From the NCBI RefSeq assembly GCF_041146395.1, contig NC_090989.1, positions 51,734,501 through 51,798,500 of the forward strand: a stretch of DNA of 64,000 nucleotides, in the 5' to 3' direction. Shown in pieces: positions 13,130 through 25,613 of this stretch; positions within the stretch are counted from its first letter, which is position 1, and each line of letters begins with the position of its first letter. A program made the position numbers and the translations under genes. The DNA comes from Eulemur rufifrons. Taxonomy: Eukaryota; Chordata; Mammalia; Primates; Lemuridae. The notes beneath the pieces are model-generated. The model saw only the letters and a program-made list of their open reading frames with translations. It was not told the DNA's origin and did not search any database.

Positions 13130-13516
13130 TGTTAACTGAAAAAAAAATAATAATGAGGTTTATACTTTGGAAAAAGGAGAGCTTTATTTCTCATAAAGGG
13201 TAGCAGCCTGTTGGGCAGCCATTCCAACAGGCTGGAAAGCAGAGCCCAGCCAGAAGTCAGGAACACGTGTTTCAAAGGAACAGACAAAAGGAACAAGATT
13301 TTATACTGAGTGAGGTGGCTAAATACACACATTCAACAAGCTATAGGAAGAGTCATGAGTATTTATGAAGGGAAATCACATACCTATGTAATTGTGCTTT
13401 ATCTCTCCCATGATATCATGGCTGGGAATGCAGGTTTAAGGTATTTTGGGGGTCCCCTTGGCCAAGAGGGGTCTATTCAGTTAGCAGAAGGCTTAGGATT
13501 TTCTTTTTAGTTCACA
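13130..13516 (-). mobile_element. Solo LTR, antisense, with TATA box and AATAAA
   Basis: Bounded by TG (13130) and CA (13516). On the minus strand it has a TATAAA-like box near 13296-13302 ('cagtataaaatc') and, about 110 nt downstream, an AATAAA signal near 13181-13187 ('gagaaataaagc'), the arrangement of U3-R-U5. No convincing TSD. The reverse frame 13132-13332 and forward frame 13310-13510 lie inside it. Family not named; ERV1/ERVL possible. Confidence 0.6.
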
Positions 13517-13717
13517 GTACTAATTTACACACTTACCGACAAACAGGTAGTACAAAAATACTTTGCCAGTAACCTAATGGCATATCTGACTCTAGTTCCT
13601 AGCATGCACTATTCATACCCCAGGGAACCTATGGTCTTTGTGGCAAAGAAATTGCAATGGGGAGGCACAACATTAGATTTGCTGAAAAGTGTCTGTGTTT
13701 CACAAAAGGAAAGCTAA

Positions 13718-13744
13718 GAGAAGGAGGAGGAGGAGGAGGAGGAG
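13718..13744. repeat. (GGA)n microsatellite
   Basis: About eight GGA units within a purine-rich stretch. The proline run in the reverse frame 13629-13841 comes from this repeat. Confidence 0.9.
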
Positions 13745-13884
13745 TAAGAGGATCATGAAGAGACACAGAGGGAGGCAAAAGAAGGAGGGACCTATTTGTG
13801 TTACACCCCTCTTTACAAGATAAACTGTTTTTACTATTCACTCAGAGCCAGCATATTAGAATTCAATAAAGTACCACAAATTAA

Positions 13885-14075
13885 ATGCTAGCTATGGTTT
13901 AGTAGAAAAGACTTGGAAAATTCAATTGGATACAACTTTACCACTGACTGGTTGTGTAAACATAGAAAAACATTTAAACTCCCCTCTCTCTGAGTCTTAG
14001 TTCATAATCAGCAAAAGGAGGATAATAATACAATCTATGGCACTGAGTTGTTATTTAACCAGTGAGAGCTGAAGA
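13885..14075 (+). repeat. MIR SINE, sense
   Basis: 'tagtagaaaagacttgg', 'accactgactggttgtgtaa', 'ctctgagtcttagttcataatcagcaaaaggaggataataata' follow the MIR order from 5' region through core. Confidence 0.6.
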
Positions 14076-14078
14076 AAA

Positions 14079-14101
14079 AAAAAATATATATATATATATA
14101 T
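14079..14101. repeat. (AT)n dinucleotide run after an A-run
   Basis: A-run passing into about ten TA units. Confidence 0.85.
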
Positions 14102-14349
14102 GAAAGTACTTTGTAAACTGTGATGTTCTAAGGATATTTGTTTGTGGCCATTGTTATGCTTTGTTCTGAAAATAAATACATGTTTTAAAAAGGAACCAAA
14201 CGAATTTATTGGTAAACATTTTGCTTTTAACTGCTCATTGAGTTTATTCTTAGGTTACTTGATAAAATATAAACAAATTATTTAAATTATTGATGCCACA
14301 TTTTTCCCATCCTTTTATTTTTCTTTCATACCTTTATAGAAAACAAATA

Positions 14350-15190
14350 GACATCAGCAAGATGGCAGATAGGAGTTTCCAACACATGTCTTCTCACAGA
14401 AACATCAGTTTGAACAACCATGCATGCATGGAAATACCTTCACAAAATGTAAGGAATCCAGATGAGAGATTATAGCATCTGAGTAGAGCACAGAATTAAG
14501 AAAAGATGCATTGAAGAGGGTAGAAAGGACAGTTGTACCTTACCTGTGTTGCCCTTCCTCCAAACTGCTCAGTGCAGCATAGAGATACCATCTATGAGGG
14601 AAAAGGAGAGTAAAATAAGCACCTGACTTTGCCATGGATCCCAGCACTAGGCCCACCCCAGTGAACCCCAGTGCCAGTCAGACCCCCTGCAACCCCAGGC
14701 TCCAGTTTGGACCCAGGTTCCAGGCCCATCCCAGGACCAGGACAGCCTCTGCAGCTCCAGAGTCCAGCACAACCCCCATGGGCCCAACACCCAGTCCCAT
14801 CCCCATAATCCCAAGCTCCAAATCCACCCTAGCGCAAGGCCAGTCAGCCCCATAAACCTAGGGCTTGGGCCAACCCCCATGGCCCCAAGCTGCAGGCTAC
14901 TCCAGTGGACCTAGGACTATCCCTGTGGCCCCCACCCCTGCAGACTCAGGCTGTAGGCACCAGGCCAGCCCCAACAACCTCAAGCTCCATGCCATCCTTA
15001 TGGATCCAGGAACCAGGCTTGTCCCTGTAGCACCAGGACCTAGGCCTATCAAAGCACCAGGATGGCCTCCATGGCCCTAGACTCTAGGCCAGCCCATATG
15101 AACCCAAGTACCAGGCCCAATCACCCACTGACCCAGGCACCAGGAAAGCCAGCCTGCGGCCTCCATCAGCAAGCCTACCCAGAATCTCTG
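14350..15190 (+). mobile_element. Old L1 5' UTR with GC-rich tandem repeats
   Basis: Begins with 'agcaagatggcagataggag' followed by 'aacatcagtttgaacaacc', the usual opening of L1 5' UTRs. From about 14630 to 15150 an imperfect tandem array of roughly 40-60-bp units rich in 'ggccc', 'ccaggc', 'cagccccatgg' and 'acccaggcacc' words makes an island of high GC in an AT-rich window. Open frames in it (14634-15299, both strands) are proline/glycine-rich by-products of the repeats. Direct continuation into the L1-like region at 15300 supports the L1 assignment. Confidence 0.6.
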
Positions 15191-15299
15191 GGTGGGATGA
15201 CTGGTGAAGGACTTCCTCAGACAAAGCTAGTCTATAAAGACTGAAAGAGGTTCCTACATCTTCAAATGCATAGACATCAACACAAAGCCACAATAACAT

Positions 15300-16535
15300 G
15301 AATAATCAGGGACATGATTTTACCAAACAAACAAAAATAAAGCATTAGTAACAAACCTTAAGAAATGAAGGTTTACAAACTGCCTAAAAAAATTCAAAAT
15401 AGCCATCTTAAAGAAGATAAGTGAACTACAAGAGAACATAGACAACTAAACAAAATTGGTAAAACAATATGTGATTAAAATGAAAAGTTCAACAAAGAGA
15501 TAGAAATCATAAAAAGAACTAAACAGAAATTCTAGAGCTGCAAAATTCAATGACCGAACTGAAAAATTCTTTAGAGAGCTTCAACGGCAGACTCAATCAA
15601 GAAGAAGAAAGAATTAGTAAGCGCAAAGATAGGTCATTTGAAATTATCCAGTCAGAGGAATAAAAATAAAAAAAGAATGAAAACAATTAAAAGCCTACGG
15701 ATGTATGGGATACAACCTAGCAAACCAATATATGCATATGGAAAACTCAAAAGGAACAGCAAAAGAGAAAGGAACAAAGGTGTATATAAAGAAATAATGA
15801 CAGAAATCTTCCCAAATCTGTAAAGAGAAATGAACATCCAGATCCATGAAACCCAAAGTACCCCAAACAATGAAACATAAAGGGATCTTTACTGAGACAC
15901 ATTATAAACAAATTCTCAAAAGTTAAACACAAATTTGAAAGCAGTAAGAGAAAAGAGTGTGTCACATACAAGAGAATCCACATAAGATTATTAACAGATT
16001 TCTCAGCAGAAACCTTGAAGGCCAGGAGAAAGTGAGATGATATATTCAAAACTCTAAAAGAAAAAAGATGCCAAGAATGAAAGTACCTGGCAAAGATGTC
16101 TTTCGGAAATGAAGGACAGATAGACATTCTCTCAGACAAACAAAAGCTGGGAGAGCTCATCACCACTAGATCTGCCTTACAAGAAATGCTGAAGTGAGTT
16201 CTTCAAGTTGAAGTAAAAGGACACTAACAACATGGAAACATATGAAAGTATAAAACTCAGTGTGAATGTAAGAACATAGTCAAATTCAGAAAACTTTAAT
16301 ACTGTAACAGTGGTACATAAATCACTTTTAACTATAGTATGAAAGTTAGACAAAAGTATTAACAGAAACTATGGTTCCAATAAATTTTAATGGATATACA
16401 ATATAAAAATATATAAACTATGATATTGATAATATAAAATATGGGGGTAAGAGAAGTTAATATGTAGGATTTTTGCATGCAGTACATGTTAAGTTGCTAT
16501 CAGTTGTAAATAGATTGCTATAACTATAAGAAGTT
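15300..16535 (+). mobile_element. Old L1 ORF1 and post-ORF1 region (L1M/HAL1-like)
   Basis: Contains 'gcagtaagagaaaagagtgtgtcacatacaagagaatcc', 'gcagaaaccttgaaggccaggag', 'gacaaacaaaagctgggagagctcatcaccactagatctgccttacaagaaatgctgaag', the characteristic order of the ORF1/inter-ORF region of old L1 and HAL1. No ORF longer than about 60 codons survives on the plus strand. The 139-residue reverse frame at 15747-16166 is a shadow. Confidence 0.65.
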
Positions 16536-16548
16536 TTATGCAAGTCTC

Positions 16549-17580
16549 ATGATTACCATTTTCCAAGACCAGCATTATGCTGATACCAAAGCCAGACAAA
16601 GACACTATAAGAAAAGGAAATCACAGGCACTATCCCTGATGAACATATTAATATGTGCAAAAATCCTCAACATAATACTAGCAAATCAAATTCAACAGCA
16701 AATTAAAAAGATCAAATGTTATAGTAAGTGGAATTTATCCCTTGGATGTAAGGATGCTTCAAAATATATGAATCAATAACTATGATATGATATACAACAT
16801 TAACAGAATGCAGCATAAAAATCACATGATAATCTCCATAGATGCAAAAAAAGCACTGGACAAAATTCAACATCCTTTTGAGATAAAAACTCTCAACAAA
16901 TTAGGAATAAGAGGAATGAACCTCAACATGATAAAGGCCATATATGAAAGACCCACAGCTAACATCATACTCAATGGTAAAAAGTTGAAACCTTGTCTTC
17001 TAAGATCAGGAACAAGGCATGGATACCCACTCTTATCAATTCTGTTCAAAATAGTACTGGAAGTTCTAACCAGAGAAATTAGGCAAGAAAAAGAAATAAA
17101 AGGCATCCATGTAAGAAAAGAAGTAAAATTTTCTCTATTTGTGGATACCATGTTCTGATACTAGAAAACCCTAAAGACTTCACAAACAACAACAACAACA
17201 AACTGTTGGAATTAATAAATAAATTCAGCAAAGTATCAGGATAAAAAATCAATATATAATCAGTAGCATTTCTATACACTAACAACAAACAATCCAGAAA
17301 AAGAAATCAAGACAACTATCTAATTTATAACCTAGTAATATCCAAAAAATAACATTTACAAATAAATATAGTGAAGAGAATAAAAGATCTATATATTAAA
17401 AACTATAAAATATTGATGAAATAAATTTAAAAAACAAATAAATACAAAAACATTATGTGTTCATAGATTACTGTTGGTAAAATGTCCATATTAACAAAAG
17501 AGATAAACAAATGAAATGCAATCCCTATCAAAATTCCAATGGCACTTTTCACAGAAATAGTTTTAGCTTCCCTTCTTTAA
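16549..17580 (+). mobile_element. Old L1 ORF2 fragment (reverse-transcriptase region)
   Basis: Starts in the middle of ORF2 ('ctgataccaaagccagacaaagac') and runs through the palm domain to the region near 'aatcaatatataatcagtagcatttctatacac'. The endonuclease half is missing, so it is either internally deleted from the element at 14350-16535 or a separate fragment. Confidence 0.75.
16787..17158 (+). pseudogene. L1 ORF2 reverse-transcriptase fragment, catalytically dead
   Basis: A 123-codon remnant of the L1 ORF2 palm. Near residues 17-30 it keeps the '[17 protein letters not shown]' block and, near residues 73-95, a degraded form of the '[13 protein letters not shown]' block. The catalytic FADD box is replaced by FVDT close to the end, so one of the two essential aspartates is lost. 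The frame stops just after this box. It is the longest surviving frame of the old L1 in 14.3-18.3 kb and has no plausible function. Confidence 0.75.
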
Positions 17581-17744
17581 TTATAAGAATGTTATTCCTT
17601 TTTGTGCAGGGAGGACATCCCTCACGTGAGAATTTCATCTTTTACTGTCAAGAAACAGAATGAAGGTCAGAGTGATCTTCTTGCACCTGCTGTTTTTTAA
17701 GTGCCTTTAATTCAAAATAGTCAATATACTGGAGAAATATATTT
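17581..17744. other. Unassigned segment between two L1 parts
   Basis: About 160 bp that match neither the ORF2 part to the left nor the 3' end to the right. Could be an inserted short repeat or diverged ORF2. Confidence 0.4.
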
Positions 17745-18290
17745 TGGGATAGCATATTTTCAATTCCTTCAATACAATGGAACATTATTCAACCTTTTAA
17801 AAAAAGAAAATCCTGTCCTTTGTGACAACATGGTTGAATCTGAAGGACATTATGCTAAGTGAAACAAGCCAGGCACAGAAAGATAAATACTGCATGACCT
17901 AATTTGTATGTGAAATCTAAAAAAATCAAACTCATAGAAGCAGAGAGTAGAATGGTGGTTGCCAGAGATTGGGAGGTGAGGGAAATGGGAAGATGATGAT
18001 CAAAGGGTACAAACCTTGAGTTATGCAGGATGAATAAGTTCTGCATATCTAATGTATAGCACAGAGACTATAGTTACCCAATACTGTGTTGTGTACTCAG
18101 AATTTGCTAAGACAGTAGATATTAAATGTTCTTACCACAAAAATAAAAGGTAACTATGTAAGGTGAAATGTATGTTATTAGCTTTATAGTGGTAAACATT
18201 TTACAACATATATGTATATCAAAACAACATGCTGTACAACTTAAATATGTACAATTTTTATTTGTCAACTATACCTCAGTAAAGCTGGAG
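17745..18290 (+). mobile_element. L1MA/L1MB-like 3' end
   Basis: 'acaatggaacattattcaacc', 'acaacatggttgaatctgaaggacattatgctaagtgaaacaagccaggcacagaaagataaatactgcatg', 'gtggttgccagagattgg' and the terminal 'caactatacctcagtaaagctgg' are the ORF2 end and 3' UTR of an L1MA/MB-type element. Confidence 0.82.
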
Positions 18291-18830
18291 GATGGCAGAG
18301 GAGCAGAACAAATATGACAACTCAAGCATTGTCATTCCCAACCTGGATATTTAGTTTAGTGATCACTTTGTATACAGGCATCATCTTGAATCAGGCATAA
18401 TGCCTTTCCAGGTTTTTCAATAAGCAATATACTTTTAAAAATGGAAGATTTACTTAAACTTCATATATATGTATTGCTTAGAATAACAGGCATATGTATT
18501 AAGCACTTTATACACAGTAGAGTTCCAACACTATTAATAAGTTGTTTATATGCATACTTTATTTAAACAGCCAATTCCTCCCAACACAAGGAATTAGCAT
18601 GCTCACTAGTTTTTCTGCTGATCCCTCCAGATGACCTATCTTTAGTCTCTAAATCTCACTTTGATTTTCCTTCACTTACCATGGAAAGAACTGTTTATGT
18701 TCTTCATGTACCTAGCCATTTTGATGTAAAAAGTTGGCTTCCTGCTAGTGTCATTAGAAAGACATTCTCTTTAGGAAATCAAATTGTCATATCTAGTACA
18801 CGCAAGGTAATGCAAATAGATTCCAGTAAA
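18291..18830. other. Unrecognised stretch
   Basis: No gene. A MIR-like fragment may be present near 18480-18545 but is too diverged to call. Confidence 0.4.
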
Positions 18831-18844
18831 CCTCTGCCCTTTTA

Positions 18845-19039
18845 TTTTTTTTTTTATTATTTATTTCAGCTTATTATGGGGGTACAAAAGTTCAGGTTAT
18901 ATATATTGCCCATCCTCCCGAGTCAGAGCTTCAAGCGTGTCCATTCCCCAGACAGTGTGCATCACACTCATCATGTAGGTATACACCCATCCCCTCCCCC
19001 CATCTCCCCCCTCTCCCCCCCCCCGTCAGAATATTCAAC
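18845..19039 (-). mobile_element. Very short L1 3' UTR insertion, antisense, with TSD
   Basis: The plus strand shows a T-rich start, 'cagcttattatgggggtacaaaagttcagg', then a C-rich stretch at about 18988-19023. This is the reverse complement of the lemur L1 3' UTR, truncated just past the G-rich tract. Flanks CCTCTGCCCTTTTA (18831-18844) and CCTCTGCCTTTTTA (19040-19053) differ by one base and are a TSD. The 219-residue frame over 18681-19340 crosses this insertion and is spurious. Confidence 0.85.
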
Positions 19040-19054
19040 CCTCTGCCTTTTTAA

Positions 19055-19545
19055 ATCCAGCAGCAGGACCCCTGCAGTTGTCCCACAAACATCCCAGCTC
19101 AGCTGCCCACAGCATCAGTATTCCTTACCCATTGCACTAAGAAATAGGATATTCTGTGCTTTTGTTTCTTATAGTACTTGCTATCTATCTCACAAGGAGC
19201 ATTTCATTTTTTTCAAAAATACGGAATTTATTTCAATAAGTCAAATATGCATGTGTCAGGAATATCTTTTTAAAATTTTTCTTTTTAACATAAAGTCTAA
19301 ATCTTCAAATTGCTCATTGTCTGGGCAGGGAAATAAATAGTAAAAATCATTACTATGAAATGGAGCAACAGATGTGTACACAAAGTAGAACAATAGCCCT
19401 GGGCTGGTGGTAGTGGTGGTGTGCTTTGTTTTTGAGGTGGAAAGGGTAGTTCAGAAATTTTTTCAATGAATGTAATCTTTAAACTTCAATTTAAAATATG
19501 AATAGGCATTTTCCAGGTAGAGAAAGAAATTTCAAGAAAATTTCT
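19055..19545. other. Unrecognised stretch
   Basis: Nothing recognised on either strand. Confidence 0.4.
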
Positions 19546-19549
19546 GTTC

Positions 19550-19925
19550 ATGCTTCCAGTCCGTTCTCCAGAATTGAAAAACATGAGAGTCCAGGTCTGA
19601 AAGGACCCACCGAGGACTCCCACACAATAGATTAAAGGGCTTACATCAAGACGTATCATCATGCTGTCTCAGGAAATTGGTGGCAGAGAGAATACAAAAA
19701 TGTATCCACAGAGAAAGAAAGAGGTCATGTACAAAGAAATGGAAATAAAAATGACATCTTACTTTTAAAATGTTTTAAGAATCTAGGAAAAAAAAACAGG
19801 AAATAATGTTCAACTTAGTGTTCTATACCCAGACACATTATCAATCAAATCTGGGACTAGAATTAAGATGTTTCAGATATATAAAATGTAAAAATATGTA
19901 GCTACCTTGCCTCATTTTTTGAGAA
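19550..19925 (+). mobile_element. HAL1/L1-like relic
   Basis: 'gtctgaaaggaccca', 'catcaagacgtatcatcatg', 'ttctatacccagacacattatcaatcaaatctgggactagaattaagatgtttcagat' follow the order of the post-ORF1 region of HAL1-like elements. Diverged. Confidence 0.4.
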
Positions 19926-20059
19926 ACACTTGCATATTGTAAATTTTAAAACTTCTTATTTTTCTGCTCCCTCAAAATCTCCACAAACAGGCTCAGAGCA
20001 CTTTGCTCAGACAACCAGGTGCCCGCATTTGATAAGGGTGGCCCTGGCACAAATTTCTC

Positions 20060-22031
<1,972 letters not shown>

Positions 22032-22080
22032 AAGAATAAATTTGACCAAAAAAGTAAAAGATCTGTACACAGAAAACTAT

Positions 22081-23937
22081 TAATAAGTTCAGTAAAGTCT
22101 CAGTTTACAAACTCAATGTACACAAATCAGTAGCATTCCTATGCACCAACAACAATAAAGCTGAGCATCAAATCAAATACTCAATACATTTCACAATAGC
22201 AACAAAGAAAATAAAATATTTAACCAAGGAGGGGAAAGACCTCTGCAGGGAGAACTGAGAAAGGAAATCACAGAGGATGTAAATGAATGGAAAAACATAT
22301 CATGCTCATGGATTAGCAGAATCAACATTGTTAAAATGTCTATACTACTCAAAGTGATTTATGGATTCAAAACAATCCCCATTAAAATATAAACGTTAAT
22401 TTTTCAGATCTAGAAAAAATAATTCTATGTTTTGAATGGAACCAGAAAAGACCCCAAATAGCCAAAGCAGTCTTAAGCAAAAAGAACAAATCATAAGGCA
22501 TCATTTTACCAGCCTTCAAGCTATGCTACAGGCAATAATAACCAAACAGCGTAGTACTGGCCCAAGAACAGAGACCTAGAACAATGGAACAGAACAGAGA
22601 ACCCAAACATAAAACCATCCTCATATTGCCATCTGATCTTTGACAAAGCAGGCAAAAACATACACAGGGGGAAAGAATCCCTATTCAATAAATGGTGCTG
22701 GGGAAATTGGATAGCCACGTGTAGAAGACTGAAACAGGATCTGCACCTCTCACCACTCACAAAAATTAATTCATGATGGAAAACAGACTTAAAGGCATAA
22801 AACTATAAGAATTCTACCTAGGCAAAGAATTTATGAAGAAGACCCCAAAGGCAATCACAGCAACAACAAAAATAAGCAGGGCCTCATTAAATTAAAAAGC
22901 TTCTACACAGCCAAGGAAACAATCAATAGAGCCAATAGAGAACCTATAGAATTAGAGAAAATATGCATATGCTATACACATGATAAAGGGGAAATAACCA
23001 GAATCTACAAAGAACTCAAGCAAATCAGCAAGAAAACATCAAACAATCCCATTAAAAAGTGGACAAAAACATAAACAGAAGCTTTTTAAAAGAAGATAGA
23101 CTAATGGCCAAAAAACATGAAAAAATGCTCTATGTCTCTAATCATCGGGGAAATGCAAATCAAAACCACAATAGGATATCACCCAACTCTAGTGAGAATG
23201 GCTTTTGTCAAAAAGTCCCAAAACAACAGATGCTGGTGTGGATGCAGTGAGAAAGGAACACTCATACACTGTTGGTGGGACTGCAAACTAGTTCAACCCC
23301 TATGGAAAGTAGTATGGAGATACCTCAGAAAACTAAAAGTAGACCTACCATTCAATCCAGCACTCCCACTATTGGGTATATACCCAAAGAAAAAAAAGGT
23401 CATTTTACAAAAAAGTCACGTGCACTTGAATGTTTATAACAGCACAATTCACGATTGCAAAGATATTGAAACAATCCAAGTGCCTATTATTACATGAGTG
23501 GATTAATAAAATGTGGTATACATATACCATATATATTCAGCCACAATAAAAGGTGAACTAAACACCTTTTGTAACAACCTGGATGGAACTGGAGACCATC
23601 CTCCTAAGTGAAGTATCGCAACAATGGAAAAACAAACACCATATGTACTCACTATTAAATTGGAACTAAATGATCAACACTCATGTGTACATATGGTAGT
23701 AAAATTCAATGAAATCAAACGGGTGGGGGGGGAGGAAGGGATGGGTTAATTCACACCTAACAAGTACAATGTATACCATCTAGGTGATGGACACACTTAT
23801 AACTTTAACTCAAACTATACAAAAGTAATTCATGTAACCAAAACCTTTGTATCCCCATAATATTCTGAAATTTTAAAAAGTAAAATAAATAAATAAACCT
23901 AATTGTGTTTAATTCTTACAAAAAAAAAAAAAAAGAA
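22081..23937 (+). mobile_element. Younger 5'-truncated L1 inserted in the old L1
   Basis: Starts at a second copy of the same ORF2 region just passed ('gttcagtaaagtctcag', 'aatcagtagcattcctatgcacc'), which shows that a new element begins here. It continues through the ORF2 C-terminus, a G-rich 3' UTR tract (23721-23744) and 'atccccataatattctgaaattt' to an A-run ending near 23935. Imperfect flanks AGAAAACTAT (22071-22080) and AGAACACTAC (after the tail) are a plausible worn TSD. Confidence 0.8.
23117..23497 (+). pseudogene. L1 ORF2 C-terminal fragment
   Basis: A 126-codon frame from the end of ORF2 in the younger L1 of this nest. It retains the C-terminal cysteine/histidine motif C-x3-C-x7-H-x4-C ([18 protein letters not shown]) implicated in L1 RNP formation, then 'LGIYPKK'. 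The rest of ORF2 upstream is broken by stops and frameshifts. Not functional. Confidence 0.75.
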
Positions 23938-25322
23938 CACTACTTTAAAACAGTATTCCTTGTCAGGGAATTATTTAAAAAATTAACTCAAAATAAATTA
24001 AAAACTTAAATGTAAATCTTAAAACTGTAAAATTAGTAGAAGAAAACAAGCATGGGGGAAATTTTGACATTAGCCTTGGCAATGCATTCTTGGATATGAC
24101 ACCAAAAACACAGGCAATAAAATAAACTATACACAAATGGGATTACTTCAAACTAAAAGTCTTTTGCACAGCAAAAAAAGAATTCAATGAAAATGGGCCC
24201 TATGGAATGAGAGAAAATATTTTCAAAGCATATATAATATCTAATAGGAAGCTAATATCCAAAATATATAAGGAATTCAAACAATTTAGAAGAAAAAAGT
24301 GATTAAAAAATGGGCAGAGGAACTACAAGCCATTTTTTCAAAAAAGACATACAAATAGACAACAAGCATATATGAGAACGTGCTGCTCAGCATCACTAAT
24401 CGTAAGAGAAATTCAAATTGAAACCACAATGAGATATCACCTCACACCTGTTAGGAAGACAAATATCAACAAAGAAAAGATAAAAAATATTGGTGAAGAT
24501 GTAGAGAAAAGGGAACCCTTGTACACTGTTGGTGGGAATGCAAATTGGTGTATCCACTATGGAAAACAATATGGAAATTCCCCAAAATATTAAAAATATC
24601 ACTACTATATGATACAGCAATCCCATTTCTGAATATATACCCAAAGCAATTGAAATGAGGATCTCAAAGTAATGTCTGCATTCCCATGTTCATTGAAGCA
24701 TATTCATAATAGCTAAGATATGGAAGCAACCTAAATGTATATTCATGGATGAATGGATAAAGAAAATGTGATAGATGCATACAACAGAATATTATTTTCC
24801 CTTAATAAAGGAAACCCTCCAATTTGTAACATCATGGATGAAATTGGAGGACATTATGCTAAATAAAATAAGGCAGACACAGGACAAATACTACATGATC
24901 TCACTTACATGATGAATCTAAATTAACCAAACTCATAGAAGCTGAAAGTAGAATGGTAGTTGCCAGGGGCCGAGGGGAGAGGAAACAGGGAGGTATTAAT
25001 TAGTCAAAGTGTACAAAGTTTTGGTTATACAAGACAAGTAAGTGCTAGAGATCTACCCTACAGCATTGTACCTACAATTGACAATATGGTACACTTACAG
25101 GTTTGCTAAGAAGGTAGGTCCTATATTAAGTGTTCTCATCACGAATATCAGTAATAGTAAAGATAGCAGGAGGAAATTTTTGGAGGTGATGGATTGGTTT
25201 ATGGCATAGATCGTATTGATGGTTTCACAGGTGTATACTTGTCTTAAACTAGTCAAGTTTTATATATTAAATATATATAGCTTTTGTATGTCAATCATAC
25301 TTCAATAAAGTGATTTTAAAAA
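23938..25322 (+). mobile_element. Old L1 3' part (L1MB-like), probably the far side of the nest
   Basis: 'attttgacattagccttggcaatgcattcttggatatgacaccaaaaacacagg', 'tggaatgagagaaaatatt', 'gttggtgggaatgcaaattgg', 'ggacattatgctaaataaaataagg', 'gtagttgccaggggccg' and the terminal 'caatcatacttcaataaagtg' are the ORF2 end and 3' UTR of an L1MB-type element. It probably continues the host copy at 20060-22080. Frames at 24372-24644 are remnants of no consequence. Confidence 0.8.
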
Positions 25323-25453
25323 TAGCTATTATTAGAATTATACAAGAAAGTAAGTGGTCAAGGGAATAGCAACCAAGCAATAAAGAAGTTTGTATGCCAA
25401 TCTATGACTTTTCCAATTTAATTGGTAAATGTAGAAGAGCTATGAAATGTTCT

Positions 25454-25468
25454 AAAAATAGAGGAGAG
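25454..25468 (+). repeat. Outer TSD (Alu), left copy
   Basis: AAAAATAGAGGAGAG, repeated exactly at 28134-28148 beyond the Alu tail. Confidence 0.93.
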
Positions 25469-25613
25469 GGCCGGGCGCAGTGGCTCACGCCTGTAATCCT
25501 AGCACTCTGGGAGGCCGAGGCGGGTGAATCGCTCAAGGTCAGGAGTTCGAGACCAGCCTGAGCAAGAGCGAAACCCCGTCTCTACTAAAAATAGAAAGAA
25601 ATTATCTGGCCAA
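25469..25613 (+). mobile_element. Strepsirrhine-type Alu, 5' half of a split copy
   Basis: Left arm from GGCCGGGCGCAGTGGCTCAC through the start of the linker, ending where the L1 is inserted. The right half resumes at 27923. Confidence 0.93.

Noticed and set aside
14634..15299. Overlapping proline- and glycine-rich open frames on both strands
   Set aside because: They arise from the GC-rich imperfect tandem repeat in an L1 5' UTR; frames open on both strands over a repeat are not evidence of coding.
15747..16166. 139-residue minus-strand frame
   Set aside because: Lies antisense to the ORF1/inter-ORF region of an old L1; A-rich sense DNA gives stop-poor T-rich antisense frames.
18681..19340. 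219-residue open frame, the longest plus-strand frame outside L1 ORF2
   Set aside because: It crosses a short antisense L1 insertion and its TSD, so the frame did not exist before that event; no domain, and proline-rich part comes from the C-rich tract.
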